Source: Magnetospirillum sp. 15-1 (GTDB lineage: Bacteria > Pseudomonadota > Alphaproteobacteria > Rhodospirillales > Magnetospirillaceae). Taken from it: a stretch of DNA of 64,000 nt. Below are positions 1 through 11,387 of the stretch, one piece after another. A program made the position numbers and the translations under genes. The notes under the pieces were generated by a model. It was not told where the DNA came from. It searched no databases and saw only the letters and a program-made list of their open reading frames with translations. The stretch is from positions 313,140 to 377,139 of the forward strand of contig NZ_FXXN01000024.1 of assembly GCF_900184795.1 (NCBI RefSeq). The letters run 5' to 3'. Within the stretch, counting starts at the first letter, position 1; each line of letters starts with the position of its first letter.

Positions 1-475
1 CGAGGGTGTCGGCATCGAACTGCCCGAGCGCGGCTCGGTGATGCCCATCGGCAAGGGCCGCGTGATGCGCGAAGGCAACCGGGTCGCCATCCTGTCGCTG
101 GGCACCCGTCTGGCCGAGGTTCTCAAGGCCGCCGACGAGCTGACGGCTCGCGGCCTCGCCCCCACCGTGGTGGATGCCCGCTTCATGAAGCCGCTGGACG
201 AGGAACTGATTCTCCGTCTGGCGCGCGAGCATGAAGTGCTGATCACCGTCGAGGAGGGCTCGGTCGGCGGCTTCGGCAGCCATGTGCTGCACCTGCTGGC
301 CTCCAAGGGTGCCCTGGATCGCGGCCTCAAGGTTCGCCCCCTGGCCTTGCCCGACGTCTTCGTCGAGCACGATGCCCCCCTGGTCCAGTACGAGAAGATC
401 GGCCTCAACGCCTCGGGCATCGTGGCGACCGTGCTGACCGCCCTGGGCGAGACCCGCGCCGCGGTCAGCGCCTGA
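1..475 (+). CDS. dxs: 1-deoxy-D-xylulose-5-phosphate synthase, C-terminal part
   Basis: This is the 3' end of a gene that begins left of the window; the reading frame is open from base 2. The roughly 157 visible residues are the C-terminal transketolase domain of DXS. It contains the recognisable stretches [21 protein letters not shown] and [18 protein letters not shown] is cytoplasmic and condenses pyruvate with glyceraldehyde-3-phosphate, using thiamine diphosphate, in the first step of the MEP isoprenoid pathway. The thiamine- and substrate-binding N-terminal domains lie outside the window. The stop TGA is followed 30 bases later by a strong hairpin terminator. Identity is secure because the C-terminal domain is distinctive and of normal length. 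Confidence 0.95.
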   Translation, partial: EGVGIELPERGSVMPIGKGRVMREGNRVAILSLGTRLAEVLKAADELTARGLAPTVVDARFMKPLDEELILRLAREHEVLITVEEGSVGGFGSHVLHLLASKGALDRGLKVRPLALPDVFVEHDAPLVQYEKIGLNASGIVATVLTALGETRAAVSA

Positions 476-504
476 CAATACACACAGTAAATTATGTGGT
501 ACGG

Positions 505-537
505 CGGCGCCGCTCATTCTTGAGCGGCGCCGTTTTG
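505..537 (+). terminator. Rho-independent terminator after dxs
   Basis: An 11-bp GC-rich perfect stem (505-515 with 522-532) closes a 6-base loop and is followed by TTTT. It lies 30 bases after the dxs stop. Confidence 0.85.
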
Positions 538-605
538 TATATGGATTGAATTATCGTGAATCAGTGATATCATATATGAAATATTCGAGTTCTGAGGAAT
601 GTGTC

Positions 606-923
606 ATGGAATTGGAAAAGCTTCAGGAAAGCGCCCGCCGGGCCAGCGCATTGCTGAAGGCCATGAGCAACGAGCACCGTCTGATGATCCTCTGTCAGCT
701 GCTTCCCGGTGAAAAATCGGTGGGCGAGCTGGAACGCATCATCGGCCTCAGCCAGTCGGCGCTGTCCCAGCATCTGGCCCGCCTGCGCCGCGACTCCCTG
801 GTCACCACCAGACGGCAGGCCCAGACCATCTTCTATTCCCTGGCCGGTATCGAGGCCCGCGCGGTGATCGACACCCTGTACGGGCTTTATTGCAAGCCGG
901 AAGGGGTGGCCTGCGCCGGCTGA
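606..923 (+). CDS. ArsR/SmtB-family repressor, BigR/SqrR-like persulfide-sensor candidate
   Basis: This 105-residue winged-helix protein has the ArsR pattern: SNEHRLMILC in helix 2-3 and the recognition helix SQSALSQHLARLR at about residues 49-61. It has Cys30 and Cys96, 66 residues apart, plus Cys103. In the BigR/SqrR subgroup two cysteines with the same spacing (41 and 107 in SqrR) form a tetrasulfide bridge with reactive sulfur and release DNA. The ATG at 606 was chosen because GAGGA lies 8 bases before it; an upstream ATG at 576 lacks such a site. The region 546-600 is AT-rich with the palindrome TGATATCA at 565-572, which could be an autoregulatory operator. A dsrE-tusA-flavoprotein sulfur operon lies 8 kb away. 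Family assignment is firm; the sulfur-sensing role is inferred from cysteine spacing. Confidence 0.85.
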   Translation: MELEKLQESARRASALLKAMSNEHRLMILCQLLPGEKSVGELERIIGLSQSALSQHLARLRRDSLVTTRRQAQTIFYSLAGIEARAVIDTLYGLYCKPEGVACAG

Positions 924-936
924 TATCGGGGGCTTT

Positions 937-1965
937 CTAGGCCCGCCGATACCGCCACACCCCGTCTTCCTCCAGAATCCGCACCACGGAGCCCAGCTTC
1001 ATCAGATGATGGAGGTGGGCCAGGGTCTCGCCGGTGGCGAAGCCCAGTTGATGGGCGTCCAGCGGACGGGTGAACAGCACCCTCAGCACCTGCACCGCCG
1101 TTGACGGCTGGGCACAGGCCTCCAGGGTCTTGTCCAGGCGCCCGGCGTGATGGGCCTTGAGCTCGTCGATGCGGGTGTGCAGCCCCTGGAACGGCAGGCC
1201 GTGGGAGGGCAGCACCAGGGTCTCCTCGGGGAGCTGGCGCAGACGGTCCAGGGCATCGAGAAACAGGGACAGCGGCTCGGATTCCGGCTGCTGCGGCCAG
1301 ACGCCGACGATGGGCGAGATGCGCGGCAGGACCTGATCGCCGGAGATCAGCAACCCGGCCTCCTCGCAATACAGGCAGGCATGCTCGGGGGAATGACCGC
1401 CGCCCTCGATCACCCGCCAGGCGCGCCCGCCGATGGATAAGGTATCGCCGTGACGGATGCCGATGACCCGCACCGGAATAATATCGATACGCGAGCGATA
1501 GGTGTTGCGCCGTTCCTTCACCCCTTCCAACTGCTCGGCATCCAGGCCGATGCGGGTGTAGTAATGCAGTTGGTTGGCAACGAAATCGGCACTGTCCTCC
1601 AGCCACAGCATGCGAGCGAACAGCCATTCGCGCATCATGGCGGTAAGGTCGACCCCCAGCCTCCCGCTCAGCCAGCCGGCGAGCCCCATGTGGTCGGGAT
1701 GGAAGTGGGTGGCGATCAGCCGGTTGACCTTTACGCCCTTCAGCGGCCCGGCGAAAATCTCCTCCCACAGGGCCTTTGTAGCGTCGTTGCCCAGACCGGT
1801 ATCGACCAGCACCACCCCGTCGCCATCGTCCAGAACCCACAGATTGATATGATCAAGGGCAAAGGGCAGCGGCATGCGAATCCACCGCACCCCCGGCGCC
1901 ACCTCCAGCAATTGCGCGGTCGCCGGCGGTTCGGAAAAGGGATGGATCAGGGTCGAACGGCTCAC
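937..1965 (-). CDS. MBL-fold metallo-hydrolase
   Basis: This protein of about 342 residues has a metallo-beta-lactamase fold. It shows the zinc-binding THFHPDHMG motif, a DTGLG strand before it, a GGGHSPEH motif and a GDQVLP metal-bridging aspartate. The last 80 or so residues look like the helical or winged C-terminal extension of LACTB2/glyoxalase-II-like hydrolases. The GTG start at 1965 is preferred because GGAG precedes it by 8 bases; an in-frame TTG at 2022 is a weaker alternative. The gene converges on the ArsR regulator and ends 13 bases past that gene's stop. The substrate cannot be told from sequence. It is longer than the ETHE1-type persulfide dioxygenases, so I do not assign it to sulfur oxidation. 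Confidence 0.85.
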   Translation of the reverse strand: MSRSTLIHPFSEPPATAQLLEVAPGVRWIRMPLPFALDHINLWVLDDGDGVVLVDTGLGNDATKALWEEIFAGPLKGVKVNRLIATHFHPDHMGLAGWLSGRLGVDLTAMMREWLFARMLWLEDSADFVANQLHYYTRIGLDAEQLEGVKERRNTYRSRIDIIPVRVIGIRHGDTLSIGGRAWRVIEGGGHSPEHACLYCEEAGLLISGDQVLPRISPIVGVWPQQPESEPLSLFLDALDRLRQLPEETLVLPSHGLPFQGLHTRIDELKAHHAGRLDKTLEACAQPSTAVQVLRVLFTRPLDAHQLGFATGETLAHLHHLMKLGSVVRILEEDGVWRYRRA

Positions 1966-2081
1966 GGCAAAGCTCTCCGGATTAATTCGGTAAGTCTTTG
2001 CATATTTGGTGCAATGCGGCAAGTTTCAAGCGGCTTTGTCGGTTATCACTATGGATGGCGGTGAAGCGATCCGGCTACCCG

Positions 2082-2870
2082 CTAATCCTCTGCCATGATC
2101 ACCGGCAGGTTCATGGCTTTGACCAGCCGCTCCAGCCGGGCAAGGACGGCATCGGCATCGGGGTAGGTTCGGGACAGAACCAGATAGACGGGAATTCGGC
2201 CGATAACCCTAGATTCCAGGCCGTCGATCGGGCGGGCGGCCAGGACGGTGCGGGCATTGATCTCGTAGGACAGCAGGTAATCGGCCCGCTCCGCCGCCAG
2301 CATCCGAAAGGCGGCATCCAGCGTCTCGGCTTTTTCCAGGGTCACCCGATTGGCGGGGTTATTGAAATGATTGATCATGCCGCCATAGGTGAAACCATTG
2401 ACGACGATCAGCGAATGCCCGGCCAGGTCTTCCTTGCTGGAAACCGGTGTCTTGCCGGCCAGGAAATAGACTCTCGGCTCCTGGATGACCACCGGCTCCG
2501 AACTGAACAGGCAGCACTCGTCCAGGGCCGGCATGCGGACCAGCATGGAAAAGTTGAAGCTGCCATCCTGCAGCCCCTTGAGAAGCCTCAGGGTCGGATA
2601 GGCCATGCCCTGCCAGGGTATGCCGGCCGCTGCGAACAATGAGCGCGCCACCCGGAACAGCGCCCCGTCGAGCCGGCCCTTGGCATTGGTATAGGCCATG
2701 GGCGGCGCTTCATTGAAAGCGGCAATAATTACGTTCGGATTGGCGGGGTCAGTCGGCTCGGCGGCTCCGGCGGGCGGCGCCCGGAGCGCCATCGCCAGAA
2801 GGAGCACCGCAAGCAGCATGGATGGACGCGGCATACCAACCATTTCAAAAAGGCCAACCCGCCAATTCAT
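2082..2870 (-). CDS. Periplasmic solute-binding (SBP_bac_3-like) protein
   Basis: This 262-residue protein has an N-terminal signal peptide (MLLAVLLLAMALRAPPAGAAEP, cleaved near AGA-AE) and a type-II periplasmic binding fold. Features include PPMAYTNAKGRLDGALFRVA near the start and a central LIVVNGFTYGGM segment. It resembles the orphan amino-acid-binding-like proteins common in Rhodospirillales, where many act as sensors or have unknown ligands. No permease or ATPase gene adjoins it, so transport is not demonstrated. The start is uncertain: ATGs at 2870, 2843 and 2834 are all in frame before the signal peptide, and none has a clear ribosome-binding site. Cys-Cys in the sequence DECCLF could form a vicinal disulfide. 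Confidence 0.7.
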   Translation of the reverse strand: MNWRVGLFEMVGMPRPSMLLAVLLLAMALRAPPAGAAEPTDPANPNVIIAAFNEAPPMAYTNAKGRLDGALFRVARSLFAAAGIPWQGMAYPTLRLLKGLQDGSFNFSMLVRMPALDECCLFSSEPVVIQEPRVYFLAGKTPVSSKEDLAGHSLIVVNGFTYGGMINHFNNPANRVTLEKAETLDAAFRMLAAERADYLLSYEINARTVLAARPIDGLESRVIGRIPVYLVLSRTYPDADAVLARLERLVKAMNLPVIMAED

Positions 2871-3086
2871 GAGTTATGTAGAAATACTATAATGTTAACC
2901 ATGGTCTGTCGACGCCTGGTTAACCGCCGCCCCCTGCGGAAATACCCTTGTCTCCTGTCACGAAGCGGCATCTTCCCGTCAAGTTGACTTACAATTCATT
3001 CACAACTGAGTCTCGTATCCGAGACGCCTGATTTGCCATTGTAGCCATGGATGGAAGATCCATCCGCTCAAGCGGAGGCGATATCC

Positions 3087-3296
3087 ATGTCCAGATCGGT
3101 CTATGACACCATACTGTCCGCCGTTTCCGCCGCCCGCCGGGCCGGGCTGGACAGTGCCGACCAGAGGATGGCGGCGCGGGTCGTCCTGTTGGCCAACGAT
3201 ACCGACCTGTCACCGGGCATCGCCCAATTGCTGGTCGATCAAATCTATCTCGATATCTGCCCGCCGGACGGTTCGGCCGCCCGGGTTCTGCCGTAG
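3087..3296 (+). CDS. Small hypothetical protein, 69 aa
   Basis: The start ATG at 3087 has GGAGG about 8 bases upstream, which supports real translation. The product is mostly helical by eye, beginning MSRSVYDTILSAV and ending in VDQIYLDICPPDG. It has no signal peptide, membrane segment or motif that I recognise. It is followed by a strong hairpin shared with the convergent eno gene. The function is unknown. Confidence 0.6.
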   Translation: MSRSVYDTILSAVSAARRAGLDSADQRMAARVVLLANDTDLSPGIAQLLVDQIYLDICPPDGSAARVLP

Positions 3297-3318
3297 GGCC
3301 GCCATCCGCGAAAATGAG

Positions 3319-3355
3319 AACGGCCGGGCAGTTCCCTGCCCGGCCGCTCATTTCT
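3319..3355. terminator. Hairpin terminator between the 69-aa gene and eno
   Basis: An 11-bp perfect GC stem (3321-3331 with 3336-3346) closes a 4-base loop. It has an imperfect T-rich stretch on the plus-strand side and TTCTCATTTT on the minus-strand side. It lies between two convergent genes and probably serves both. Confidence 0.7.
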
Positions 3356-3371
3356 CGCAATGGCCGAGGCC

Positions 3372-4676
<1,305 letters not shown>

Positions 4677-5528
4677 TCAGTCAATGGAAACGGGATGGCA
4701 CTTGGCGGTGGCGTCGAGCTTCATCAACACCTCGATCAGCGCCGGCATATCCTTCATGGCGATCATGTTGGGGCCGTCGGACGGCGCATGATCGGGATCG
4801 GGATGGCATTCCACGAACACGCCGGCAACGCCGATGGCGACGGCGGCCCGCGCCAGGACGGGGGCGAAGCGGCGGTCGCCGCCCGACGAATTGCCCTGTC
4901 CGCCCGGCGCCTGCACGGCGTGGGTGGCGTCCATGATCACCGGCCAGCCGGTCCGCGCCATGATGGGCAGGCCGCGCATGTCGGTGACCAGGGTGTTGTA
5001 GCCGAAACTGGCGCCGCGCTCGGTCAGCAGGATGCGCGAGTTGCCGGTGCTTTCGATCTTGGCGGCCACGTTGGCCATGTCCCAGGGCGCCAGGAACTGG
5101 CCCTTCTTGACGTTGATGACCGCCCCCGAGCGTCCGGCGGCGACCAGCAGGTCGGTCTGGCGGCAGAGGAAGGCGGGAATCTGCAGCACGTCGGCCACCT
5201 TGGCGGCGATGGTGCACTGTTCCTCGGTATGGACGTCGGTCAGCACCGGCAGGCCCAGCTTGGCCTTGATCTCGGCGAAGATGGGAATGGCCTTGTCCAG
5301 CCCGACGCCTCGCTGGCCGGCCAGCGAGGTACGGTTGGCCTTGTCGAACGACGATTTGTAGATCAGCGAGACGCCCGCCTCGGCGGCGATGATCTTCAGC
5401 GCCTCGGCGCATTCCAGGGCATGCTCCCGGCTCTCCATCTGGCAAGGCCCGGCGATCAACACCAAAGGCAGGTCGTTGCCGAGAATGACATCGTCATTGA
5501 CGGCAACGTGATGGAGCGCATTGGTCAT
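4677..5528 (-). CDS. kdsA: 3-deoxy-8-phosphooctulonate (KDO-8-P) synthase
   Basis: This 283-residue protein of the class-I aldolase-like DAHP/KDO8P synthase family condenses phosphoenolpyruvate with arabinose-5-phosphate on the way to lipopolysaccharide KDO. Recognisable segments are LIAGPCQMESREHA, YKSSFDKANRTS, LPVLTDVHTEEQC and ILLTERGASFGYNTLV. The PDATHAVQAPGG equivalent reads IMDATHAVQAPGG, and the C-terminal metal-ligand region is FVECHPDPDHAPSDGPN. The cysteine in IAGPCQ and the CHPDP motif suggest the metal-dependent subclass. The ATG at 5528 begins MTNALHHVAV and matches the family start. It sits between pyrG and eno in a tight cluster. Confidence 0.97.
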   Translation of the reverse strand: MTNALHHVAVNDDVILGNDLPLVLIAGPCQMESREHALECAEALKIIAAEAGVSLIYKSSFDKANRTSLAGQRGVGLDKAIPIFAEIKAKLGLPVLTDVHTEEQCTIAAKVADVLQIPAFLCRQTDLLVAAGRSGAVINVKKGQFLAPWDMANVAAKIESTGNSRILLTERGASFGYNTLVTDMRGLPIMARTGWPVIMDATHAVQAPGGQGNSSGGDRRFAPVLARAAVAIGVAGVFVECHPDPDHAPSDGPNMIAMKDMPALIEVLMKLDATAKCHPVSID

Positions 5529-5539
5529 GGCTGCAGCCT

Positions 5540-7598
<2,059 letters not shown>

Positions 7599-7750
7599 GG
7601 AAGACCCACCGGAAAATTGGCCGCCCGCGACCGGGTCCCATACGGAACCGGCCTCGGGCGCGAAGGATTTGTTGCAGGCGTTTTTAGCCCCGGCGGCGGC
7701 GGAAGGCTAGTGCAAAGTTCCTAATGCCGCCGGTTATCCCCAGGCTGTTG

Positions 7751-8506
<756 letters not shown>

Positions 8507-8578
8507 GGCGGCGTCTCCCCTTGCCTGACGGAAATTGCTGCGGGCCATATACCACCAGAAAGGCTAGGGCTACAGGCC

Positions 8579-8613
8579 AAAAAACAGGGCGGAGCCGTTT
8601 CCGGCCCCGCCCC
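8579..8613 (-). terminator. Rho-independent terminator after the DUF1641 operon
   Basis: Read on the minus strand, a GC-rich stem of about 11 bp with one G-T pair (8587-8613) and a GAAA-like loop is followed by TGTTTTTT. It lies 25 bases beyond the DUF1641 stop. Confidence 0.8.
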
Positions 8614-8637
8614 ATGAATGTCGCCTCGGCCGCAGGC

Positions 8638-9183
8638 TCAGACCTGCGGGCTTTTGGCCAGATAGACGGCGCGTTTCTTGAGCGAGCACGAGAAGGACAG
8701 CATGAAGCGCAGCGCCTCCTGTGTTTCCCTCTGGGACAGCATGCGCATGGTGCCGAGCAGGCCGCCGCCGCCGCCGGGAATATTGCAGGAATCGATGGCG
8801 TCCTCCATGGCGCCCTTGGCCTCGTGGGCCAGGGTGGCGAGGTCCTCGGTTCCCAGATTGTTGGCCATGTGCTCGATGAAGGAGAAGGCGCGGTCCACCA
8901 TGGAATCGGTGGCCGCCGAGCGCATGGCGTGCAGCATGAACAAAGCGTCGATCACCGTCTGCAGCGCGCCGGTGCGCTGCAGGGTGCCGACGGCGTCGAG
9001 CAGGCTGAGCAGGCCGTCCTTGACGTCGGGCTCGTTGAGCTTGTCCACCACCTCCAGCGCGTTGCCGGCCGTGCCGGTCAGGCGCTCGACCATGGAATCG
9101 GACAGGGCGTCGCGCACGCCTTGGACCAGACGGGCCATTTCGTTGGTGGAGGCGTCGACCTCGATCTTCGGGATCTCGTTCAT
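8638..9183 (-). CDS. DUF1641 family protein
   Basis: This 181-residue helical protein has no signal peptide or membrane segment. It belongs to the DUF1641 family by its pattern of MARLVQGVRDALSD and EVVDKLNEPDVKDGLLSLLDAVG. DUF1641 genes are often found beside sulfide:quinone-reductase-like flavoproteins or formate dehydrogenases, and their role is not established. Here it starts 10 bases after the flavoprotein stop and ends the operon dsrE-tusA-flavoprotein-DUF1641, followed by a terminator. A scaffold or regulatory role for the flavoprotein is possible but not shown. Confidence 0.75.
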   Translation of the reverse strand: MNEIPKIEVDASTNEMARLVQGVRDALSDSMVERLTGTAGNALEVVDKLNEPDVKDGLLSLLDAVGTLQRTGALQTVIDALFMLHAMRSAATDSMVDRAFSFIEHMANNLGTEDLATLAHEAKGAMEDAIDSCNIPGGGGGLLGTMRMLSQRETQEALRFMLSFSCSLKKRAVYLAKSPQV

Positions 9184-9193
9184 GGCGCCCCTC

Positions 9194-10333
9194 CTAGAGC
9201 AGGCCGCGGGCCGACAGCCAGTACAGCCGGTTATAGGCCAGCTTGAACCAGTGGATCATCTGCGACGGCGGCCCGGGATTGGGCGGCGTGGTGTAGTTGA
9301 ACCACACATAGGTGCCGCTGCCCAGTCCGGTCTCGACGAAGCAGAACACCTTGCCGTCGTATTCGCGGGCGAAGGTATTCTCCTGGCACAGCGACACCAG
9401 GTTGTCGATGGTGACGTCGGCCTCGAAATGGGCGGTGGACCCGGCCTTGGAGATCGGAATGTTGGTGGTGTCGCCGACCACGAAGACGTTGGCCGAGCCC
9501 TCGCGGTGCAGGGTCTTGGTGTTGGTCGGCACCCAGCCGCCCTTGCCCAGACCGGAATCGTCGATCACCTGGGCGCCCTGGTGGGGCGGTATGGTGATCA
9601 GCAGGTCGTAGGGAAGCTCGGAGCCTTCCATGGAGGTGATGGTCTTCTTCCCCGGATCGACGCTCTCGGTGTTGAAGAAGGTCTCGTACTTGATGCCCAG
9701 CTTCTCGAATTCCGGCTTGGCCCAATGGGCGACGGGCTCGAGGGCGTGCAGGCGGCCGATGGGATAGGTGTAGGTCAGCTCGGTCTTGTCCCACAGGCCC
9801 TTGGCCTTGAGGTAGTCATGCAGCATGAACGCCACCTCCAGCGGTGCCACCGGGCACTTGTGGGGAGCGTTGACGTTGATGACGATCTTGCCGCCCTTGA
9901 ACTCGCTCAGCGCGGTGCGCAGCTTGCGGGCGCCGTCCAGGTCGTAGAACCAGTGGCCGCCCTCCTGCATGCCGGGGATGGTCTGCGGCATGATGCGCGA
10001 GCCGGTGGCCAGCACCAGATAGTCGTACTTGAAGGTGCGGCCGGCCTCGGTGGTGACCTGGTTCTTCTCGACGTCGATATTCTTGGCCGGATCGACGAAG
10101 AAGTTGACGCGCTTGTCCAGCACCTTGCGCTGGTCGCGGAACAGCTCGGCCTCGCGCATGCGGCCGAAGGGGATATACAGCAGACCCGGCTGGTACATAT
10201 GGGTCTCGCTGGTGCCCAGCATGGTGATGTTGAGCGCGCCGGAACGCAGCTCGGTCCCCATCTGGCGACAGATACCATTGGCGACGATGGTGCCCGCAAG
10301 CCCCCCGCCGACGATCAGAATCGTCTTCGACAT
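9194..10333 (-). CDS. Sulfide:quinone-reductase-like FAD oxidoreductase
   Basis: This flavoprotein of 379 residues has the FAD-binding Rossmann motif ILIVGGGLAGTIVANG at residues 5-20, the LVLATGSR strand near 107-113 and the second FAD motif NVFVVGDTTNIP near 282-293. Cys160 in the sequence HKCPVAPLE matches the position of a redox cysteine in SQR-type enzymes. Cys316 and Cys331 are candidates for the partner. The aromatic C-terminus (HWFKLAYNRLYWLSARG) resembles the amphipathic membrane-binding end of SQRs. It probably passes electrons from a sulfur compound to quinone at the inner membrane. It lies in an operon with dsrE- and tusA-like sulfur carriers. The exact donor (sulfide, persulfide or protein-bound persulfide) is not determinable. 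The ATG at 10333 places the start just before the Rossmann strand. Confidence 0.8.
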   Translation of the reverse strand: MSKTILIVGGGLAGTIVANGICRQMGTELRSGALNITMLGTSETHMYQPGLLYIPFGRMREAELFRDQRKVLDKRVNFFVDPAKNIDVEKNQVTTEAGRTFKYDYLVLATGSRIMPQTIPGMQEGGHWFYDLDGARKLRTALSEFKGGKIVINVNAPHKCPVAPLEVAFMLHDYLKAKGLWDKTELTYTYPIGRLHALEPVAHWAKPEFEKLGIKYETFFNTESVDPGKKTITSMEGSELPYDLLITIPPHQGAQVIDDSGLGKGGWVPTNTKTLHREGSANVFVVGDTTNIPISKAGSTAHFEADVTIDNLVSLCQENTFAREYDGKVFCFVETGLGSGTYVWFNYTTPPNPGPPSQMIHWFKLAYNRLYWLSARGLL

Positions 10334-10437
10334 GAACTCCCTCCCTACGAGAGTATTGGTGTATCTATAGTTCACCTATGCCGTCTTTGCGGCACTTATC
10401 ACGCCATCTTGGCGTTGATTTGGTGGGTAGTGTACGC

Positions 10438-10668
10438 CTATTTGGCCTTGCGCACCACGACGCTCCAATACCCGTCATGTTCCGAGGTTTCGACCACGGC
10501 GTGGCCGACCTTGGCGCACCAGGCGGGGATGTCCGAGGCCGACCCCTTGTCGGACGACCACACATCCACCTCGTCGCCGATGGACGCCAGCTTGAGAGCG
10601 GCGATCAGTTCCATCAGCGGACCCGGGCAAAAGGCGCCGCGGGCGTCGATCTTCTGGCGTTCGGCCAT
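10438..10668 (-). CDS. TusA-like sulfurtransferase
   Basis: This small protein of 76 residues has the SirA/TusA fold. It has the characteristic DARGAFCPGPLMELIAAL, whose cysteine in CPGP is the persulfide-carrying residue. A second part reads GDEVDVWSSDKGSASDIPAWCAKVGH. TusA relays sulfane sulfur between donors and acceptors in tRNA thiolation or dissimilatory sulfur metabolism. Placement between dsrE-like and SQR-like genes favours the metabolic role. The ATG at 10668 has AAGGAAGAA a few bases before it. Confidence 0.85.
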   Translation of the reverse strand: MAERQKIDARGAFCPGPLMELIAALKLASIGDEVDVWSSDKGSASDIPAWCAKVGHAVVETSEHDGYWSVVVRKAK

Positions 10669-10709
10669 GGTGTTCTTCCTTTTTTAAAGATGTCAGCCAA
10701 ATTGGAGCG

Positions 10710-11111
10710 CTAAATGGTGATGAGTTCGCCGCCCTCGGCATCGGCCAGGAACTTGGCAAGGCCCATGGGACCGTCGAACAGCCCCTCGGTCAGATGCGTC
10801 TCGCACTCCCAGTGCTTGAGATCGAGCACCAGGGAACAGGCCCACATCTTCATCTCGCCCAGCATCTTGCCCTGCTCGAACAACTCGATGGCGTCGGGGA
10901 CCTTCTGGGTCATGAACATCTCATGGAAGTGGCCGCCGTGATAGCGTTCGGCCGGGCTCTTGCCCCGCTCGAAAGCCAGGACGGCGTTCATGGTGACGAA
11001 CACCTCGACCGGCCGGTCGGAGACGGCGGCCACCGAGGCCACCATGGCGGCCAGCTGAATTTTCTCGTGCTCCCCAGAGCACAGCATCACGTAGAGCGGC
11101 TTGGACGACAT
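10710..11111 (-). CDS. DsrE/DsrF-like family protein
   Basis: This 133-residue alpha/beta protein of the DsrE superfamily starts MSSKPLYVMLCSGEHEK and contains VEVFVTMNAVLAF and GEMKMWACSLVLDLK. Cysteines at the end of the first strand and in MWACS are possible persulfide sites. Such proteins bind or transfer sulfane sulfur together with TusA. It is the first gene of the operon and is separated from tusA by 41 bases. No dsrAB or soxYZ genes are visible, so the wider pathway is unresolved. Confidence 0.8.
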   Translation of the reverse strand: MSSKPLYVMLCSGEHEKIQLAAMVASVAAVSDRPVEVFVTMNAVLAFERGKSPAERYHGGHFHEMFMTQKVPDAIELFEQGKMLGEMKMWACSLVLDLKHWECETHLTEGLFDGPMGLAKFLADAEGGELITI

Positions 11112-11123
11112 GGGCTCCCCTGC

Positions 11124-11154
11124 GTTCTTATGGTTGGTGCCGGCTTATAAGAAC
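11124..11154. promoter_or_regulatory. Inverted repeat upstream of the dsrE operon
   Basis: GTTCTTAT at 11124-11131 is repeated in inverted orientation as ATAAGAAC at 11147-11154, with a 15-base spacer. It starts 12 bases upstream of the dsrE-like start codon, in an otherwise AT-rich divergent promoter region (11155-11220). It could be an operator. No regulator is identified. Confidence 0.4.
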
Positions 11155-11274
11155 CAGCTTACCTTCGATTTTTATTATATACACAGATTCCAGGGTTTTT
11201 CCGCAACAACATTTCGCCCCATTTACGGTCGATATGCCTTTCGGCGACGGCTGCCGAGAGGGGAAAAGCGGCAA

Positions 11275-11307
11275 CCGGGGGGCCACTTCCATGTTGCGGC
11301 CCCCCGG
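11275..11307. other. GC hairpin in the ppiD leader
   Basis: CCGGGGGGCC (11275-11284) and its exact complement GGCCCCCCGG (11298-11307) form a 10-bp stem with a 13-base loop, 80 bases before ppiD. There is no T-run on either strand, so it is not a simple terminator. Its purpose is unknown. Confidence 0.4.
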
Positions 11308-11387
11308 CCCCCTCCTTATTATGCGCCCTGCCCAGGACGGCCGGTATCCGGCGCGTCCCAACATCTTTTTCGGACTCAGGCGCCTCC

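Noticed and set aside
937-1965. Persulfide dioxygenase assignment for the MBL-fold gene next to the ArsR regulator
   Set aside because: The protein is longer than ETHE1-type enzymes and its extension resembles LACTB2-like hydrolases; the substrate cannot be assigned.
8638-11111. Reverse dissimilatory sulfite reductase (dsr) locus
   Set aside because: Only a dsrE-like gene is present; dsrAB, dsrC and dsrMKJOP are absent from the window.
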